From positions 142,540-206,539 of the forward strand of contig NZ_JACHKT010000005.1 of the NCBI RefSeq assembly GCF_014204325.1: a stretch of DNA of 64,000 bases, written 5' to 3'. This DNA comes from Arcicella rosea (lineage in GTDB: Bacteria > Bacteroidota > Bacteroidia > Cytophagales > Spirosomataceae). The position numbers were made by a program, and so were the translations under genes. A model generated the notes under the pieces. The model saw only the letters and a list, made by a program, of their open reading frames with translations, was not told where the DNA came from and did no database searches. This document shows, piece by piece, positions 56,175-64,000 of the stretch. How positions within the stretch are numbered: the first letter of the stretch is position 1; each line of letters opens with the position of its first letter.

Positions 56175-57350
56175 TTATTCCACATAAAGCACTAAGCCTT
56201 TTAAATAACTGCCTTCTGGATGGAAGAAATTCACAGGATGATCAGCTGGTTGCGTAAGATGATGCAATACTTTTGCTTGTCGCTCAGCTTCTAAAGCAGC
56301 CGAAACAACAGTATTGTAGAATAACTCTCTATCCACCACTTGCGAGCATGAGAAGGTAAACAAAATGCCTCCTTTGGCTAATCTCTTGAAACCTTCAGTG
56401 TTCAATCTTTTATAACCTTGAATGGCATTGTGACGAGTTGCAACATTTTTGGCATAAGCTGGCGGGTCAAGTACGATAAGGTCGTAAAATTGGTCGTTGG
56501 CTTTCAAATACTTCATCACATCTTCCGAATATGCTTGATGGTTCAAGTCTTGAAAATTATTGGCTTCAATATTTTGAGTAACTAAATCAATGGCTTTTTG
56601 TGAAACATCCACCGAATGCACTAATTCAGCCTCAGCACCCAACGCATACATCGAAAAACCACCTGAATAACAGAATGAATTCAATACTTTTTTGCCTTTA
56701 GAGTATTTCGCTAACAAAGCTCTGTTATCTCTTTGGTCGAGGAAGAAACCCGTTTTCTGTCCAGTTTCCCAGTTAATCATAAACTTGAAACCATTTTCAA
56801 GAACAGCGTGAGGCACAGCACATTGTCCGTATAAATAACCATTTTGCACAGTAGCGGCAAACTGATTAGGCAATGTTTCATGTGATTTATTGTAGATAGC
56901 CAACAATTTATCACCATAAACTTTTTGAAGAGCTACCGAAATTTTCTCTTTTTCAAGATACATCCCAATGCTATGTGCTTGGAATACAGCAACACCATTA
57001 TAAAAATCGATGATTAAGCCTGGACAACCATCGCCTTCGCCATGAATCAAACGGTAACAATTAGTAGTTTCGAAATCAATTAATTGACGAACCTGATAGG
57101 CTTTTTGGATTTTACCAAACCAAAACTTCTCGTCAGATTCAGTTTCTTGAAAAGAAAATATTTTTACAGCGATACTTCCTTCGTGATAATGACCAGTAGC
57201 AAGATAGTTTTTGTGCGAATCGAACACATCAACTGCTTCGCCATCCGAAGGACTGCCGATGATTTTTGCAATAGCACCCGAAAAAATCCAAGGGTGAAAA
57301 CGTTTTACAGGATTCTCTTTGCCTGCTTTTAAAATAATTTGTGATTTCAT
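56175..57350 (-). CDS. rlmI: 23S rRNA methyltransferase of the RlmI/RlmK type
   Basis: This 391-residue protein matches the RlmI family, which methylates cytosine of 23S rRNA. An N-terminal PUA domain (about 1-85, beginning ILKAGKENPVKRFHPWIFSG) precedes a middle domain (INWETGQKTGFFLDQRDNR) and the SAM-binding domain VLNSFCYSGGFSMYALGAEA with DPPAYAK and the C-box LFTFSCSQVV. Cys in TFSCSQ is the expected catalytic residue. It is convergent with the histidine kinase and single in its context. Confidence 0.92.
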   Translation of the reverse strand: MKSQIILKAGKENPVKRFHPWIFSGAIAKIIGSPSDGEAVDVFDSHKNYLATGHYHEGSIAVKIFSFQETESDEKFWFGKIQKAYQVRQLIDFETTNCYRLIHGEGDGCPGLIIDFYNGVAVFQAHSIGMYLEKEKISVALQKVYGDKLLAIYNKSHETLPNQFAATVQNGYLYGQCAVPHAVLENGFKFMINWETGQKTGFFLDQRDNRALLAKYSKGKKVLNSFCYSGGFSMYALGAEAELVHSVDVSQKAIDLVTQNIEANNFQDLNHQAYSEDVMKYLKANDQFYDLIVLDPPAYAKNVATRHNAIQGYKRLNTEGFKRLAKGGILFTFSCSQVVDRELFYNTVVSAALEAERQAKVLHHLTQPADHPVNFFHPEGSYLKGLVLYVE

Positions 57351-57410
57351 GTTGTAAAATTACAGATGAAAATCGTTTTAATCTTTATTCATCGTTCATT
57401 TTAACATCAA

Positions 57411-58436
57411 TCAATGTTCATCTCGTACTTTAAAAAGCTTTTGCAGCCAAGTTTTTTGTTCTTTCACTTCTGCTTCCTTTTCTTCTTTAGTAGGTTGATG
57501 AACTAAGTTTTTTAAATCTGGCTGACCAGCGTCTATCCAAGCTGTGTACCAAAAATCGCCAATCATTTTAATAGAACGACGCATTTGTCTTTCTACTTGA
57601 TGATTCAGCATTTCATGATATTGTTTAGAATACTCTTTGGAATAGGTTTTAATCGTGATACCATTTCGTTCTTCGATGCTATATTTTTTACTTGGTTTGG
57701 TCGCAAAATTTAGATTTTGTTCAAAAATAAAGACAGAATCCAAGCAGGCATTCGCATTGCGAACGGCTTCCCAAGCTCTTTTACTGATTGATTTTTCATA
57801 AGTAGCCGAACCCACAAAGAAATCATATTCATCCGAAAAGCTTTCAGGCAAACGAGATTCCCAAAAAGCATGAATACCGATTTGGTTTGTTTTTTGTCCA
57901 TTATAATTAGAAGAAGTATGCAATGGCACATTGGCATCTGCAATGTAATGACCAATTTCAGCAGATAGTTTTAATATTTTAGCAGTATTTTTTTCTTGAA
58001 AAGCCTTCGTCAATTGAAACTTCATGAATTGAATATGCCAAGGTACAATGCCATGTTTCATCAAACTATCTTCCGAAAACTTTGCCACTGCATCATTCCA
58101 GTAATGTGGTAGTTTGTAAGTGGCACTATCTCCATAAGTATCTAAATCAATGTAGTGTTTTGGCGCTTCATCCTTCACGGCATAGCGTCGGCGGTCGGGA
58201 GCAACAGAATTTTCTACAATATAATATAGGTTTGTTTTGTAGAAAGAGATCATTTCTGGAGGCAAAGTAAAAACTGCTAAACGATTGATTCGCTGATGAG
58301 CGTAAAATCCCCATTTGGTGCTATTAGGAGTATTCAGGCTGTTTTTTGACGGTATTCGTGAGGAATTGCTAAATGCTAAGGGTGATGAAATAATAGCAAA
58401 CAAGACGAAAATGAAGCTTTTAAATGTTTTTTTCAT
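57411..58436 (-). CDS. Zinc-dependent phospholipase C / S1-P1 nuclease-like exported protein
   Basis: This 341-residue protein has a signal peptide (about 1-22, FVLFAIISSPLAFS) and the all-helical zinc phospholipase C fold. Candidate metal ligands are spread along WGFYAHQRINRLAVF, VAPDRRRY, HYIDLDTYG, EIGHYIADANVPLHTSSNYNG and GIHAFWESRLPE. The family includes phospholipases C and zinc nucleases; which activity applies cannot be read. It is divergent from rpsT, about 145 bases apart, and next to rlmI on the same strand. Confidence 0.85.
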   Translation of the reverse strand: MKKTFKSFIFVLFAIISSPLAFSNSSRIPSKNSLNTPNSTKWGFYAHQRINRLAVFTLPPEMISFYKTNLYYIVENSVAPDRRRYAVKDEAPKHYIDLDTYGDSATYKLPHYWNDAVAKFSEDSLMKHGIVPWHIQFMKFQLTKAFQEKNTAKILKLSAEIGHYIADANVPLHTSSNYNGQKTNQIGIHAFWESRLPESFSDEYDFFVGSATYEKSISKRAWEAVRNANACLDSVFIFEQNLNFATKPSKKYSIEERNGITIKTYSKEYSKQYHEMLNHQVERQMRRSIKMIGDFWYTAWIDAGQPDLKNLVHQPTKEEKEAEVKEQKTWLQKLFKVRDEH

Positions 58437-58499
58437 GGTAATAAACTTTAGGTGAAAAAATCTAATTATATCAAATTTGAAAGTTTTTGTAAATATGCA

Positions 58500-58530
58500 T
58501 TTGTATTATCTTAAAAAAGATGTACCTTTG
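58500..58530 (+). promoter_or_regulatory. Bacteroidota consensus promoter of rpsT
   Basis: TTTG at 58500-58503 and TACCTTTG at 58523-58530 are spaced by exactly 19 bases, a full match to the Bacteroidota consensus TTTG-N19-TAnnTTTG. The rpsT start codon is 50 bases downstream. Strong expression of a ribosomal gene fits. Confidence 0.8.
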
Positions 58531-58579
58531 CACCTCAATATTAGAAAATCAGAAAACCAATATTATTCGGGAAATAAAC

Positions 58580-58834
58580 ATGGCAAATCACAAATCATCA
58601 TTAAAGAGAATCAGAGCAAACGAAGCAAAAAGACTACGTAACCGTTATCAGCACAAAACTACCCGTACAATGGTAAAGAAATTGCGCTTGACACACGATA
58701 AGGTAGTTGCTACTGATCTCTATAAAAAAGTTTCTTCTGCTCTTGATAAATTAGCTAAGAAGAACATTATTCACAAGAACAAGGCTTCTAACTTGAAATC
58801 TAAGTTAGCAAAGTTAGTGAATAAAATAGCTTAA
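58580..58834 (+). CDS. rpsT: 30S ribosomal protein S20
   Basis: bS20 binds 16S rRNA in the small subunit. The ATG at 58580 gives [20 protein letters not shown], the normal S20 start; the frame is open upstream but those residues do not belong to the family. The 84-residue product is very basic, with the conserved [20 protein letters not shown] block. It has its own consensus promoter and a terminator directly downstream. Confidence 0.97.
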   Translation: MANHKSSLKRIRANEAKRLRNRYQHKTTRTMVKKLRLTHDKVVATDLYKKVSSALDKLAKKNIIHKNKASNLKSKLAKLVNKIA

Positions 58835-58854
58835 TATAGCTTTGAAATATTCAT

Positions 58855-58890
58855 AAAAAAAGACCTTTCTGAAAAGTTGGGTCTTTTTTT
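58855..58890 (+). terminator. Terminator after rpsT
   Basis: AAAAAAAGACC (58855-58865) pairs with GGTCTTTTTTT (58880-58890), with further pairing in the loop (CTTTCTGAAAAG). A run of seven T follows the stem. Confidence 0.85.
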
Positions 58891-58981
58891 ATGCCCAAAA
58901 TTTTGAAGAAGTTGTTTTTAGTTTTAATTTAGAACTAACAAATAATTCAAAATAAAAACTACAAACGAAGTCAAGACACCT

Positions 58982-59683
58982 ATGAAAAACTACGAAAATA
59001 CACATCTCAACATCAAATCTTGGGCAGAGGAAGACAGACCTCGTGAAAAATTACTTTTGAAAGGTAAAGCCGCTTTATCAGACGCTGAATTATTGGGTAT
59101 TTTAATTGCTACAGGTATTCAAAAAATGACAGCCGTGGATATTGCCAAAGTAATTCTACAAAGTGTTCAGAACGATTTGAATCAGTTAGGACGACTTTCG
59201 GTCAAAGATTTAGCCAAATTCAAAGGAATTGGTGAAGCCAAGGCAATTACTATTGTCAGTGCTTTGGAATTAGGAAGAAGAAAGAAAGAGACAGAAACAA
59301 GTACTCGTCCAAGAATCAAATGTTCAGAAGATGCTTATGAAGTATTGAAACCTCATTTATCTGATTTATCACATGAAGAGTTCTGGATTATTCTTTTAAA
59401 TAGAGCTAACGACGTGATTAAATGCGAAAAAGTAAGTAGCGGAGGGGTTTCTGGAACGATTGCCGACCCGAAAATGATATTCAAAATAGCTTTGGAACAT
59501 TTAGCGAGTGGAATTATTTTGGCACATAATCATCCTTCTGGTAATCTAAATCCAAGTCAAGCAGATAAAGACCTGACCCAAAAACTAAAAGCCGCTGGCA
59601 ATAGTTTAGACATTTCTGTATTAGATCATTTGATTTTTACTGATAAAAAATACTACAGTTTTGCAGATGAAGGAGTTATGTAA
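58982..59683 (+). CDS. radC: DNA repair protein RadC (JAB/MPN domain)
   Basis: This 233-residue protein has an N-terminal helix-hairpin-helix-like region (RPREKLLLKGKAALSDAELL, LAKFKGIGEAKAITIVSALE) and a C-terminal MPN/JAB domain with the metal-binding HNHPSGNLNPSQAD and an upstream Glu. It is annotated as RadC throughout bacteria although its role in repair is uncertain. It follows rpsT on the same strand, separated by a terminator, so it probably has its own promoter. Confidence 0.94.
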   Translation: MKNYENTHLNIKSWAEEDRPREKLLLKGKAALSDAELLGILIATGIQKMTAVDIAKVILQSVQNDLNQLGRLSVKDLAKFKGIGEAKAITIVSALELGRRKKETETSTRPRIKCSEDAYEVLKPHLSDLSHEEFWIILLNRANDVIKCEKVSSGGVSGTIADPKMIFKIALEHLASGIILAHNHPSGNLNPSQADKDLTQKLKAAGNSLDISVLDHLIFTDKKYYSFADEGVM

Positions 59684-59751
59684 TTAAGAGTTGTGAGTGG
59701 TTAGTTTTCGTTTTAATGTATTGGTAATTAGTGTTTTAACTAAAAATGAAC

Positions 59752-61311
59752 TTATTTTTTCCAAAACATCAGTATTTCTTTAAAGCTTTTTCGGGAAGAA
59801 TTTTCATAAAAACAAGCATTAGGTACAGTAGGAGGGCGACGAAAAATCGGAATACTTGCTCCAAAGTATAGGTTGAGTCCACGAGGTTTGCTGATATTTA
59901 AAATACTTCCTAGATTATCTGTTCCAAGAAAAACTGGTCCAAGACGAGCCGCCAAACCAAATGAAAAAGTACTGTAGTTATCCAACAGTGCAAAAGGCAT
60001 GGCTACTTCTGCCCATTTTGTTTCCCATCTTGGTGTAACTGCTAATAACGAAGGAGATTTTATACCAACAGAATAATCGCTTCGCAAAGCTTGTGTCCAA
60101 ACACTGTTGATATAAATATTATTTTTATAATGATAATCAAAATTTACACTCAAAGCGGTAGGTAAACTGCTGTTAAATAGGGTTTTAGCTTGTGCGTTAT
60201 TCAGATTTAGAGAGTTACTGAAACGCTCAAAAGCATCATCAAGGTCAGTTATTTTTTGTTTGTAATCAGCAGAATTAAAAACCTGATTTGTAGTATTAAC
60301 TTGCCAGTTTTTTACATAATTTGGATTAGTATATTTTAATCCACCAATATCAATTAATGAAACGCCTAAACGATATTTATATTTATTTTTACTTGGGTCT
60401 AATTTCAATACTCCTTTTTCTCGATAACTAAACTTTTTAAGATTAGGACGATACTCATAAACAAAACCAATGTCAAATCCCCAGCCATTGCCTGCAGAAT
60501 CATTACCTAAAAGCCAACTTGGCGAAAATCTAGCATTTTCATAAGCACCGTTGAGGGTGTATCCGTAATTTGCAATAATATTATTTAGTTGGAGCAATCG
60601 CTCGTCAGGATTAGCTGGGTCATTGATGATGCCATAATTGGCATTATTGACCATTAAATGTGCTGAGTATAAACCTACTAATCGTTTTATCGTTCCACCA
60701 ATTTTTACAAAATCTTCTTCTTCATCAAATAATACTTGTCCAAATGTTAAACCAATTTCTACAAAGCTATTAGTATTGAATGAAGTACCATTTAGACTGA
60801 CTAATTTATTTTGAAGGTCTACGTTTTTAATTCCTGTACGAATAAATTCAGCGAATTGACTTTCCATTCCTGTGAAATTAATCCCTGTTCTAATTCTAGT
60901 TGATAGTGCAAAAGCTTGCTGGTCGTTGAGGCTAATCATGATAGACGGCCCACGGAGGTCATCAATAGTATGAAAGTGCTTTTTACCATTACTTTGGTTA
61001 GTGGCTAAGTAATCATCACTGTAAATGATATTTTGAGTGCTTGAATTTCTGTATTTGCTAGGAACAGTATTTGAAAATAATTGAAGGATAGAATAAGGGG
61101 CATCCCAATTGATGAAATTATTGGTTAGAAACAAATCGTTTCCAATTAAATTAACATAGACTTTATACCTAGAATCTGCGACGTTCGCAGGGTTTGTGTA
61201 AAGCGTGTTGGTGCCTGTATAATTACTGCCTGAAATACCTAACCATTGTTGTGATACTCCTAGAAGAGGAAATGATACATAAATAATAAAAAGAAATATT
61301 AATCTAAACAT
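59752..61311 (-). CDS. DUF5723-like outer-membrane protein
   Basis: This 519-residue exported protein starts with a signal peptide (about 1-20, ending GVSQQ) and continues WLGISGSNYTGTNTLYTNPANVADSRYKVYVNL (seen as NYTGTNTLYTNPANVADSR), the characteristic opening of DUF5723 proteins of Bacteroidota. Alternating hydrophobic and polar stretches and the final FYGASIPIFRRPP-like strand (read here as LYFGASIPIFRRPP) suggest an outer-membrane beta-barrel. No function is known. It is divergent from pfkA across a 357-base gap. Confidence 0.8.
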   Translation of the reverse strand: MFRLIFLFIIYVSFPLLGVSQQWLGISGSNYTGTNTLYTNPANVADSRYKVYVNLIGNDLFLTNNFINWDAPYSILQLFSNTVPSKYRNSSTQNIIYSDDYLATNQSNGKKHFHTIDDLRGPSIMISLNDQQAFALSTRIRTGINFTGMESQFAEFIRTGIKNVDLQNKLVSLNGTSFNTNSFVEIGLTFGQVLFDEEEDFVKIGGTIKRLVGLYSAHLMVNNANYGIINDPANPDERLLQLNNIIANYGYTLNGAYENARFSPSWLLGNDSAGNGWGFDIGFVYEYRPNLKKFSYREKGVLKLDPSKNKYKYRLGVSLIDIGGLKYTNPNYVKNWQVNTTNQVFNSADYKQKITDLDDAFERFSNSLNLNNAQAKTLFNSSLPTALSVNFDYHYKNNIYINSVWTQALRSDYSVGIKSPSLLAVTPRWETKWAEVAMPFALLDNYSTFSFGLAARLGPVFLGTDNLGSILNISKPRGLNLYFGASIPIFRRPPTVPNACFYENSSRKSFKEILMFWKK

Positions 61312-61668
61312 GAAATGGTAGTTGAAAAGCTAAGAGATTACCTCTAATGAAATTGAAGAGATAAATTAATGGTTAAATAATTTTGCAAATATACCGCTAA
61401 TACAAATTACTTCTTGATGATATAGATTTTAGCTTCAAAATATTTTGTTTCTTTGTGAAAAAGCAAGGAATTCAATTTAATATTGAAATATTTACATAAA
61501 TTACTATTTATGTTTTATTTAACTGTAATTTTTTGAAAAAATCTTAGAAACATCACTTATAAACGATAAATTTGTAAGGTTTTGCGTAATTGAATGATGA
61601 TTTATATCATTCTTGTTAACCTAATCGCTACTATTAACCAAGTTTACTAAAATACAATCTTTACCAAC
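61312..61668. other. Divergent intergenic region before pfkA
   Basis: The 357-base region has no gene. TAAATTTG at 61567-61574 could be the pfkA downstream promoter box, although no TTTG lies at the expected upstream distance. CAAATATA at 61386-61393 is a TATATTTG box on the minus strand for the DUF5723-like gene. Both are weak candidates. Confidence 0.4.
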
Positions 61669-62643
61669 ATGAAAAGAATTGCGGTATTTACTTCAGGAGG
61701 TGATGCACCAGGTATGAACGCTTCAATTAGAGCGGTCGTTAGAGGAGGACTACATCATGGAGTCGAAATTTTTGGCATAATTCGTGGATACAATGGAATG
61801 ATTAAAGGTGATATTATTCCACTAAATTCACAGTCAGTCAGTAATATTATTCAACGTGGTGGTACTATTTTGAAATCTGCTAGGAGTAAAGAGTTTATGA
61901 CTCCTGAAGGAAGAAAAAAAGGTTACGAACAGTTGAAATCACATGGCATTGAAGGCTTAGTTGCTATCGGAGGAAATGGTACTTTTACAGGAGCTGAAAT
62001 TTTCTTTAACGAATTTCAAATTCCAACAGTAGGTGTTCCAGGAACAATTGATAATGACCTTTATGGTACGGATTTTACAGTTGGGTATGATACTGCTGTA
62101 AACACAGCTTTGGATGCTATTGATAAAATTAGAGATACAGCCGATTCACATGATAGAATTTTCTTTATTGAAGTAATGGGTCGTGACTCTGGCTATATTG
62201 CAATTCAATCAGGTATTTCGGGTGGAGCAGAATCAATCTTGATTCCAGAAGAAAGACAAACTGTTGAAGATGTTGTAGAAACATTAAAAGCAGGCTTCAA
62301 TAAAAAGAAAACTTCTTCAATTGTTATCGTTGCTGAAGGAGACGAAGAGGGAAATGCTGCCGTAATAGCTGAGCGAATCAAACAAACTATTGATGTTCCT
62401 GTTGATATTCGTGTAACAAATTTAGGACATATCCAAAGAGGAGGTAGTCCAAGTGCTGCGGACAGAATTCTTGCAAGTCGTTTAGGTTTAGGTGCATTAG
62501 AAGGTCTTTTAGCTGGTCATAAAAATGAAATGGCTGGAATTGTAAACGACGAATTGATTTACACTCCTTTCCATGATACAATTACTAAAAAGAAGATTAT
62601 CAATACTGATTTATTAAGATTAGCTGGTATTTTAAGTAAGTAA
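61669..62643 (+). CDS. pfkA: ATP-dependent 6-phosphofructokinase
   Basis: PfkA phosphorylates fructose-6-phosphate in glycolysis. The 324-residue protein has the nucleotide loop GGDAPGMNASIRAVVRG (10-26), the catalytic PGTIDNDLYGTDFTVGYDTA block, and MGRDSGYIA. Gly104 in GGNG suggests ATP, not pyrophosphate, as donor. The residue before it is Asn103, where well-studied enzymes have Asp103 as a magnesium ligand (GGDGS). It ends before a strong terminator. Confidence 0.95.
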   Translation: MKRIAVFTSGGDAPGMNASIRAVVRGGLHHGVEIFGIIRGYNGMIKGDIIPLNSQSVSNIIQRGGTILKSARSKEFMTPEGRKKGYEQLKSHGIEGLVAIGGNGTFTGAEIFFNEFQIPTVGVPGTIDNDLYGTDFTVGYDTAVNTALDAIDKIRDTADSHDRIFFIEVMGRDSGYIAIQSGISGGAESILIPEERQTVEDVVETLKAGFNKKKTSSIVIVAEGDEEGNAAVIAERIKQTIDVPVDIRVTNLGHIQRGGSPSAADRILASRLGLGALEGLLAGHKNEMAGIVNDELIYTPFHDTITKKKIINTDLLRLAGILSK

Positions 62644-62681
62644 ATCATTTGAAGATTACTCTTTGAAATCTTTATAGAAAT

Positions 62682-62712
62682 AAAAAAGCTGGAATTTCTT
62701 CCAGCTTTTTTT
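62682..62712. terminator. Terminator after pfkA
   Basis: AAAAAAGCTGGAA (62682-62694) and TTCCAGCTTTTTT (62699-62711) form a perfect 13-bp stem with a four-base loop and T-runs on both strands. It separates pfkA from the convergent sorting-domain gene remnant. Confidence 0.92.
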
Positions 62713-62719
62713 GTGTCTT

Positions 62720-63250
62720 TTACTTCTTCCTCAACTTCAATGTTTTCTTAAAATCATCTTTTGTAACATCAAAAAGTACTCTCCACTCGGATAAGTTGAA
62801 ATATCAATTACTTCAGAATACTTTCCTTTTGTTTTAATGACTTTCTGAATCATCGTTTTTCCTAATACATCATATAGATATAATGAAATAGGCTGATTAT
62901 CATTATTGGTGAATTCCAGCGTGAAATGTCCTTCATTTGGATTCGGGAAGGCATTAAAATATACATTGTTCCAATAAGTATTAGGTTCATTAGCTGTTAC
63001 CAGATTCACAGTTACTGATTCTGTAGTTGACGAGCAACCATTTGCTGTAATGGTTACATTATAGATTCCTGCATCTTTCGCTGTGAAAGTATTTGTAGTT
63101 GCTCCTGTAATCATAGCATTGTCTTTATTCCATTGATAGCCATAAGTAGCATCTTGAATGACAGATAATGTTACATCAGTATTTTGTAAAATATCCGTTG
63201 TTCCACTTTTATTGATTGAAGCTTTTACAAGTTTGATTTCAGTAATAGCA
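62720..63250 (-). pseudogene. Remnant of a type IX-secreted protein, cut by an IS and frameshifted
   Basis: Reading from the IS end at about 63250, an Ig/PKD-like repeat (VTLSVIQDATYGYQWNKDN, GIYNVTITANGCSSTTESV) is followed by a type A sorting domain (NAFPNPNEGHFTLEF, YLYDVLGKTMIQKV, ISTYPSGEYFLMLQ). The literal frame then ends after KMILRKH at 62737. If one T is added in the TTTT at 62759-62762, the end reads KDDFKKTLKLRKK and stops at 62720-62722, a normal sorting-signal terminus. The 5' part of the gene is missing beyond the IS. The gene is doubly damaged, unless the frameshift is a sequencing error. Confidence 0.85.
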
Positions 63251-63266
63251 TGAACTGTCACATCCT

Positions 63267-63320
63267 AAAAAAGCTTGACAGTTTTAGGGATTAAAACTGA
63301 ATTAATTGTCAAGCTTTTTT
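63267..63320. repeat. 14-bp inverted repeat inside the IS end
   Basis: AAAAAAGCTTGACA (63267-63280) and TGTCAAGCTTTTTT (63307-63320) are exact complements. An inner AGTTTTA/TAAAACT pair extends it. It may terminate transcripts entering the element from the host gene, a usual protection in insertion sequences. Confidence 0.75.
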
Positions 63321-63511
63321 TTATTGTATTACCAAGATTACAACATTTATTTTTTATTCCTAAATGTATTTTAATCTTTTGTGTTAATACTGGTTTTTTT
63401 GCTAGGTTGGGCTTCTATTCCTGTTCATTTTTTTGTGTTTTGGGTTATTCCTACTTGATACTTAATGTCGATTCTTACTCCTTTTTTTGCTTACTCTTAC
63501 TGAGTTTATTA

Positions 63512-64000
63512 CTAGATATTACTCGGTTTGATTTGGCTAAAACTGTTGTGAATGACATGGGGTTTTACTTGATTTTCTTGCGACTTTTCTTGCGTTTTTA
63601 TCACATCATCAGAGATTTTCTCTGCTGAGGTTTTAGTTCCTTTCTTTTGAGTATTTCGTTTCTTCCATCGCTTGGCTAACACTCCCTTTTGTTCATGAGC
63701 TACCACTGGTGTCAGCCTGTCACAACTATCGTGCGTCCTTAATTCATTATAGCTTTTGATGGCTCTATCAACGGCTACTTGAGCCGTTTGATGACTCTCA
63801 AAAGTTTGATTTAACAAGAACTCATGTTTGAGGATTCCATTCACTCTTTCTGCCATCGCATTTTCATAAGGGTCTCCGTTTTCTGTCATTGATAATTGAA
63901 TGCCTAAGTGAGCTGTCGTATTGACATATTCTTGACAACAATACTGAATCCCACGATCACTATGATGAATAAGTTTATCTGTCCGCTTGAGGTCTTTACT
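63512..64000 (-). CDS. IS3-family transposase (OrfB, integrase core), partial
   Basis: The frame is open from the window edge to a stop at 63512. Visible are LIHHSDRGIQYCCQEYV with the second catalytic Asp of the DDE triad, SMTENGDPYENAMAERVNG with the final Glu, ILKHEFLLNQTFES and AIKSYNELRTHDS, all typical of IS3-family OrfB. After the usual end near RWKK, a Lys/Gln-rich tail of about 48 residues is added, which is longer than in most relatives. The 5' half lies outside the window. Confidence 0.92.
   Translation of the reverse strand, partial: SKDLKRTDKLIHHSDRGIQYCCQEYVNTTAHLGIQLSMTENGDPYENAMAERVNGILKHEFLLNQTFESHQTAQVAVDRAIKSYNELRTHDSCDRLTPVVAHEQKGVLAKRWKKRNTQKKGTKTSAEKISDDVIKTQEKSQENQVKPHVIHNSFSQIKPSNI

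Larger units (their letters stand above)
63251..64000 (-). mobile_element. IS3-family insertion sequence, one end, running out of the window
   Basis: The element begins at about 63251 with TGAACTGTCACATCCTAAAA, similar to the ends of IS3-family (IS150-group) elements, exactly where the sorting-domain gene is interrupted. It carries the 3' part of an IS3-type transposase gene and continues beyond the window, so length, second inverted repeat and target duplication cannot be seen. The 260 bases before the transposase stop are T-rich and non-coding. Confidence 0.8.

Noticed and set aside
55763..56195. Open frames on both strands coding 14-residue repeats (PISEIGR / FLIGRP types)
   Set aside because: They result from a 42-bp period that is divisible by three; they overlap the terminator or rlmI and have no protein-like start.
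63275..63628. 117-residue plus-strand frame within the IS
   Set aside because: It is antisense to the transposase end and to T-rich non-coding IS sequence; composition explains the open frame.

Overview
The window looks like chromosomal DNA of a low-GC member of the Bacteroidota, probably a Cytophagales-type aquatic or soil bacterium; genus not determined. Supporting signs are a type IX secretion sorting domain, a DUF5723-like outer-membrane protein, SDR and PHP capsule enzymes, Bacteroidota-type promoter elements (TTTG / TAnnTTTG) in place of sigma70 boxes, and almost no Shine-Dalgarno sequences. No rRNA, tRNA or CRISPR array was seen.

Region 1 (1-11556) is the end of a surface-polysaccharide locus: a WbsX-like protein, a GT4 glycosyltransferase, the dTDP-rhamnose genes rfbB, rfbA, rfbC and rfbD with a GDP-mannose dehydratase (gmd) inside the set, two tandem polyprenyl-phosphate sugar transferases (WcaJ type), and a convergent PHP-type tyrosine phosphatase.

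Region 2 (11873-30003) is a near-complete pectin/galacturonate catabolic cluster, almost all on the plus strand. It has a FucP-type transporter, an L-galactonate dehydrogenase-like enzyme, a LacI regulator on the minus strand, kduD, kduI, a fused rhamnogalacturonan acetylesterase-GH28 protein, a KdgF-like cupin, uxaB, uxaA, uxaC, kdgK, fructose-1,6-bisphosphatase, kdgA and an ExuT-like transporter. Unsaturated uronates (KdgF, KduI, KduD) and saturated galacturonate (UxaC, UxaB, UxaA) meet at 2-keto-3-deoxygluconate, which KdgK and KdgA split to pyruvate and glyceraldehyde-3-phosphate. FBPase in the same cluster links this to gluconeogenesis.

Region 3 (30230-63250) is mostly housekeeping: a tandem pair of M14 peptidases (the first has lost its catalytic residues), hslV, a 1-Cys peroxiredoxin, a GH25 lysozyme, two glycosyltransferases, pepP, a methyltransferase, a DUF1080 protein, hisS, two tandem TonB_C-domain proteins, pgi, pyrG, yidC, a TPR histidine kinase, rlmI, a zinc phospholipase C-like protein, rpsT, radC, a DUF5723-like protein and pfkA. 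The window ends in an IS3-family element (63251 onward) that cuts a type IX-secreted protein gene, which also carries a frameshift in its sorting signal.

The most unusual non-coding feature is a population of word-like intergenic repeats that often begin at stop codons: a perfect-period heptamer array (14328-14488), a 40-bp tandem duplication (20433-20512), several hairpins built from related words, and a 42-bp palindromic minisatellite of seven-plus units in the 3' region of the histidine-kinase gene (55796-56106).
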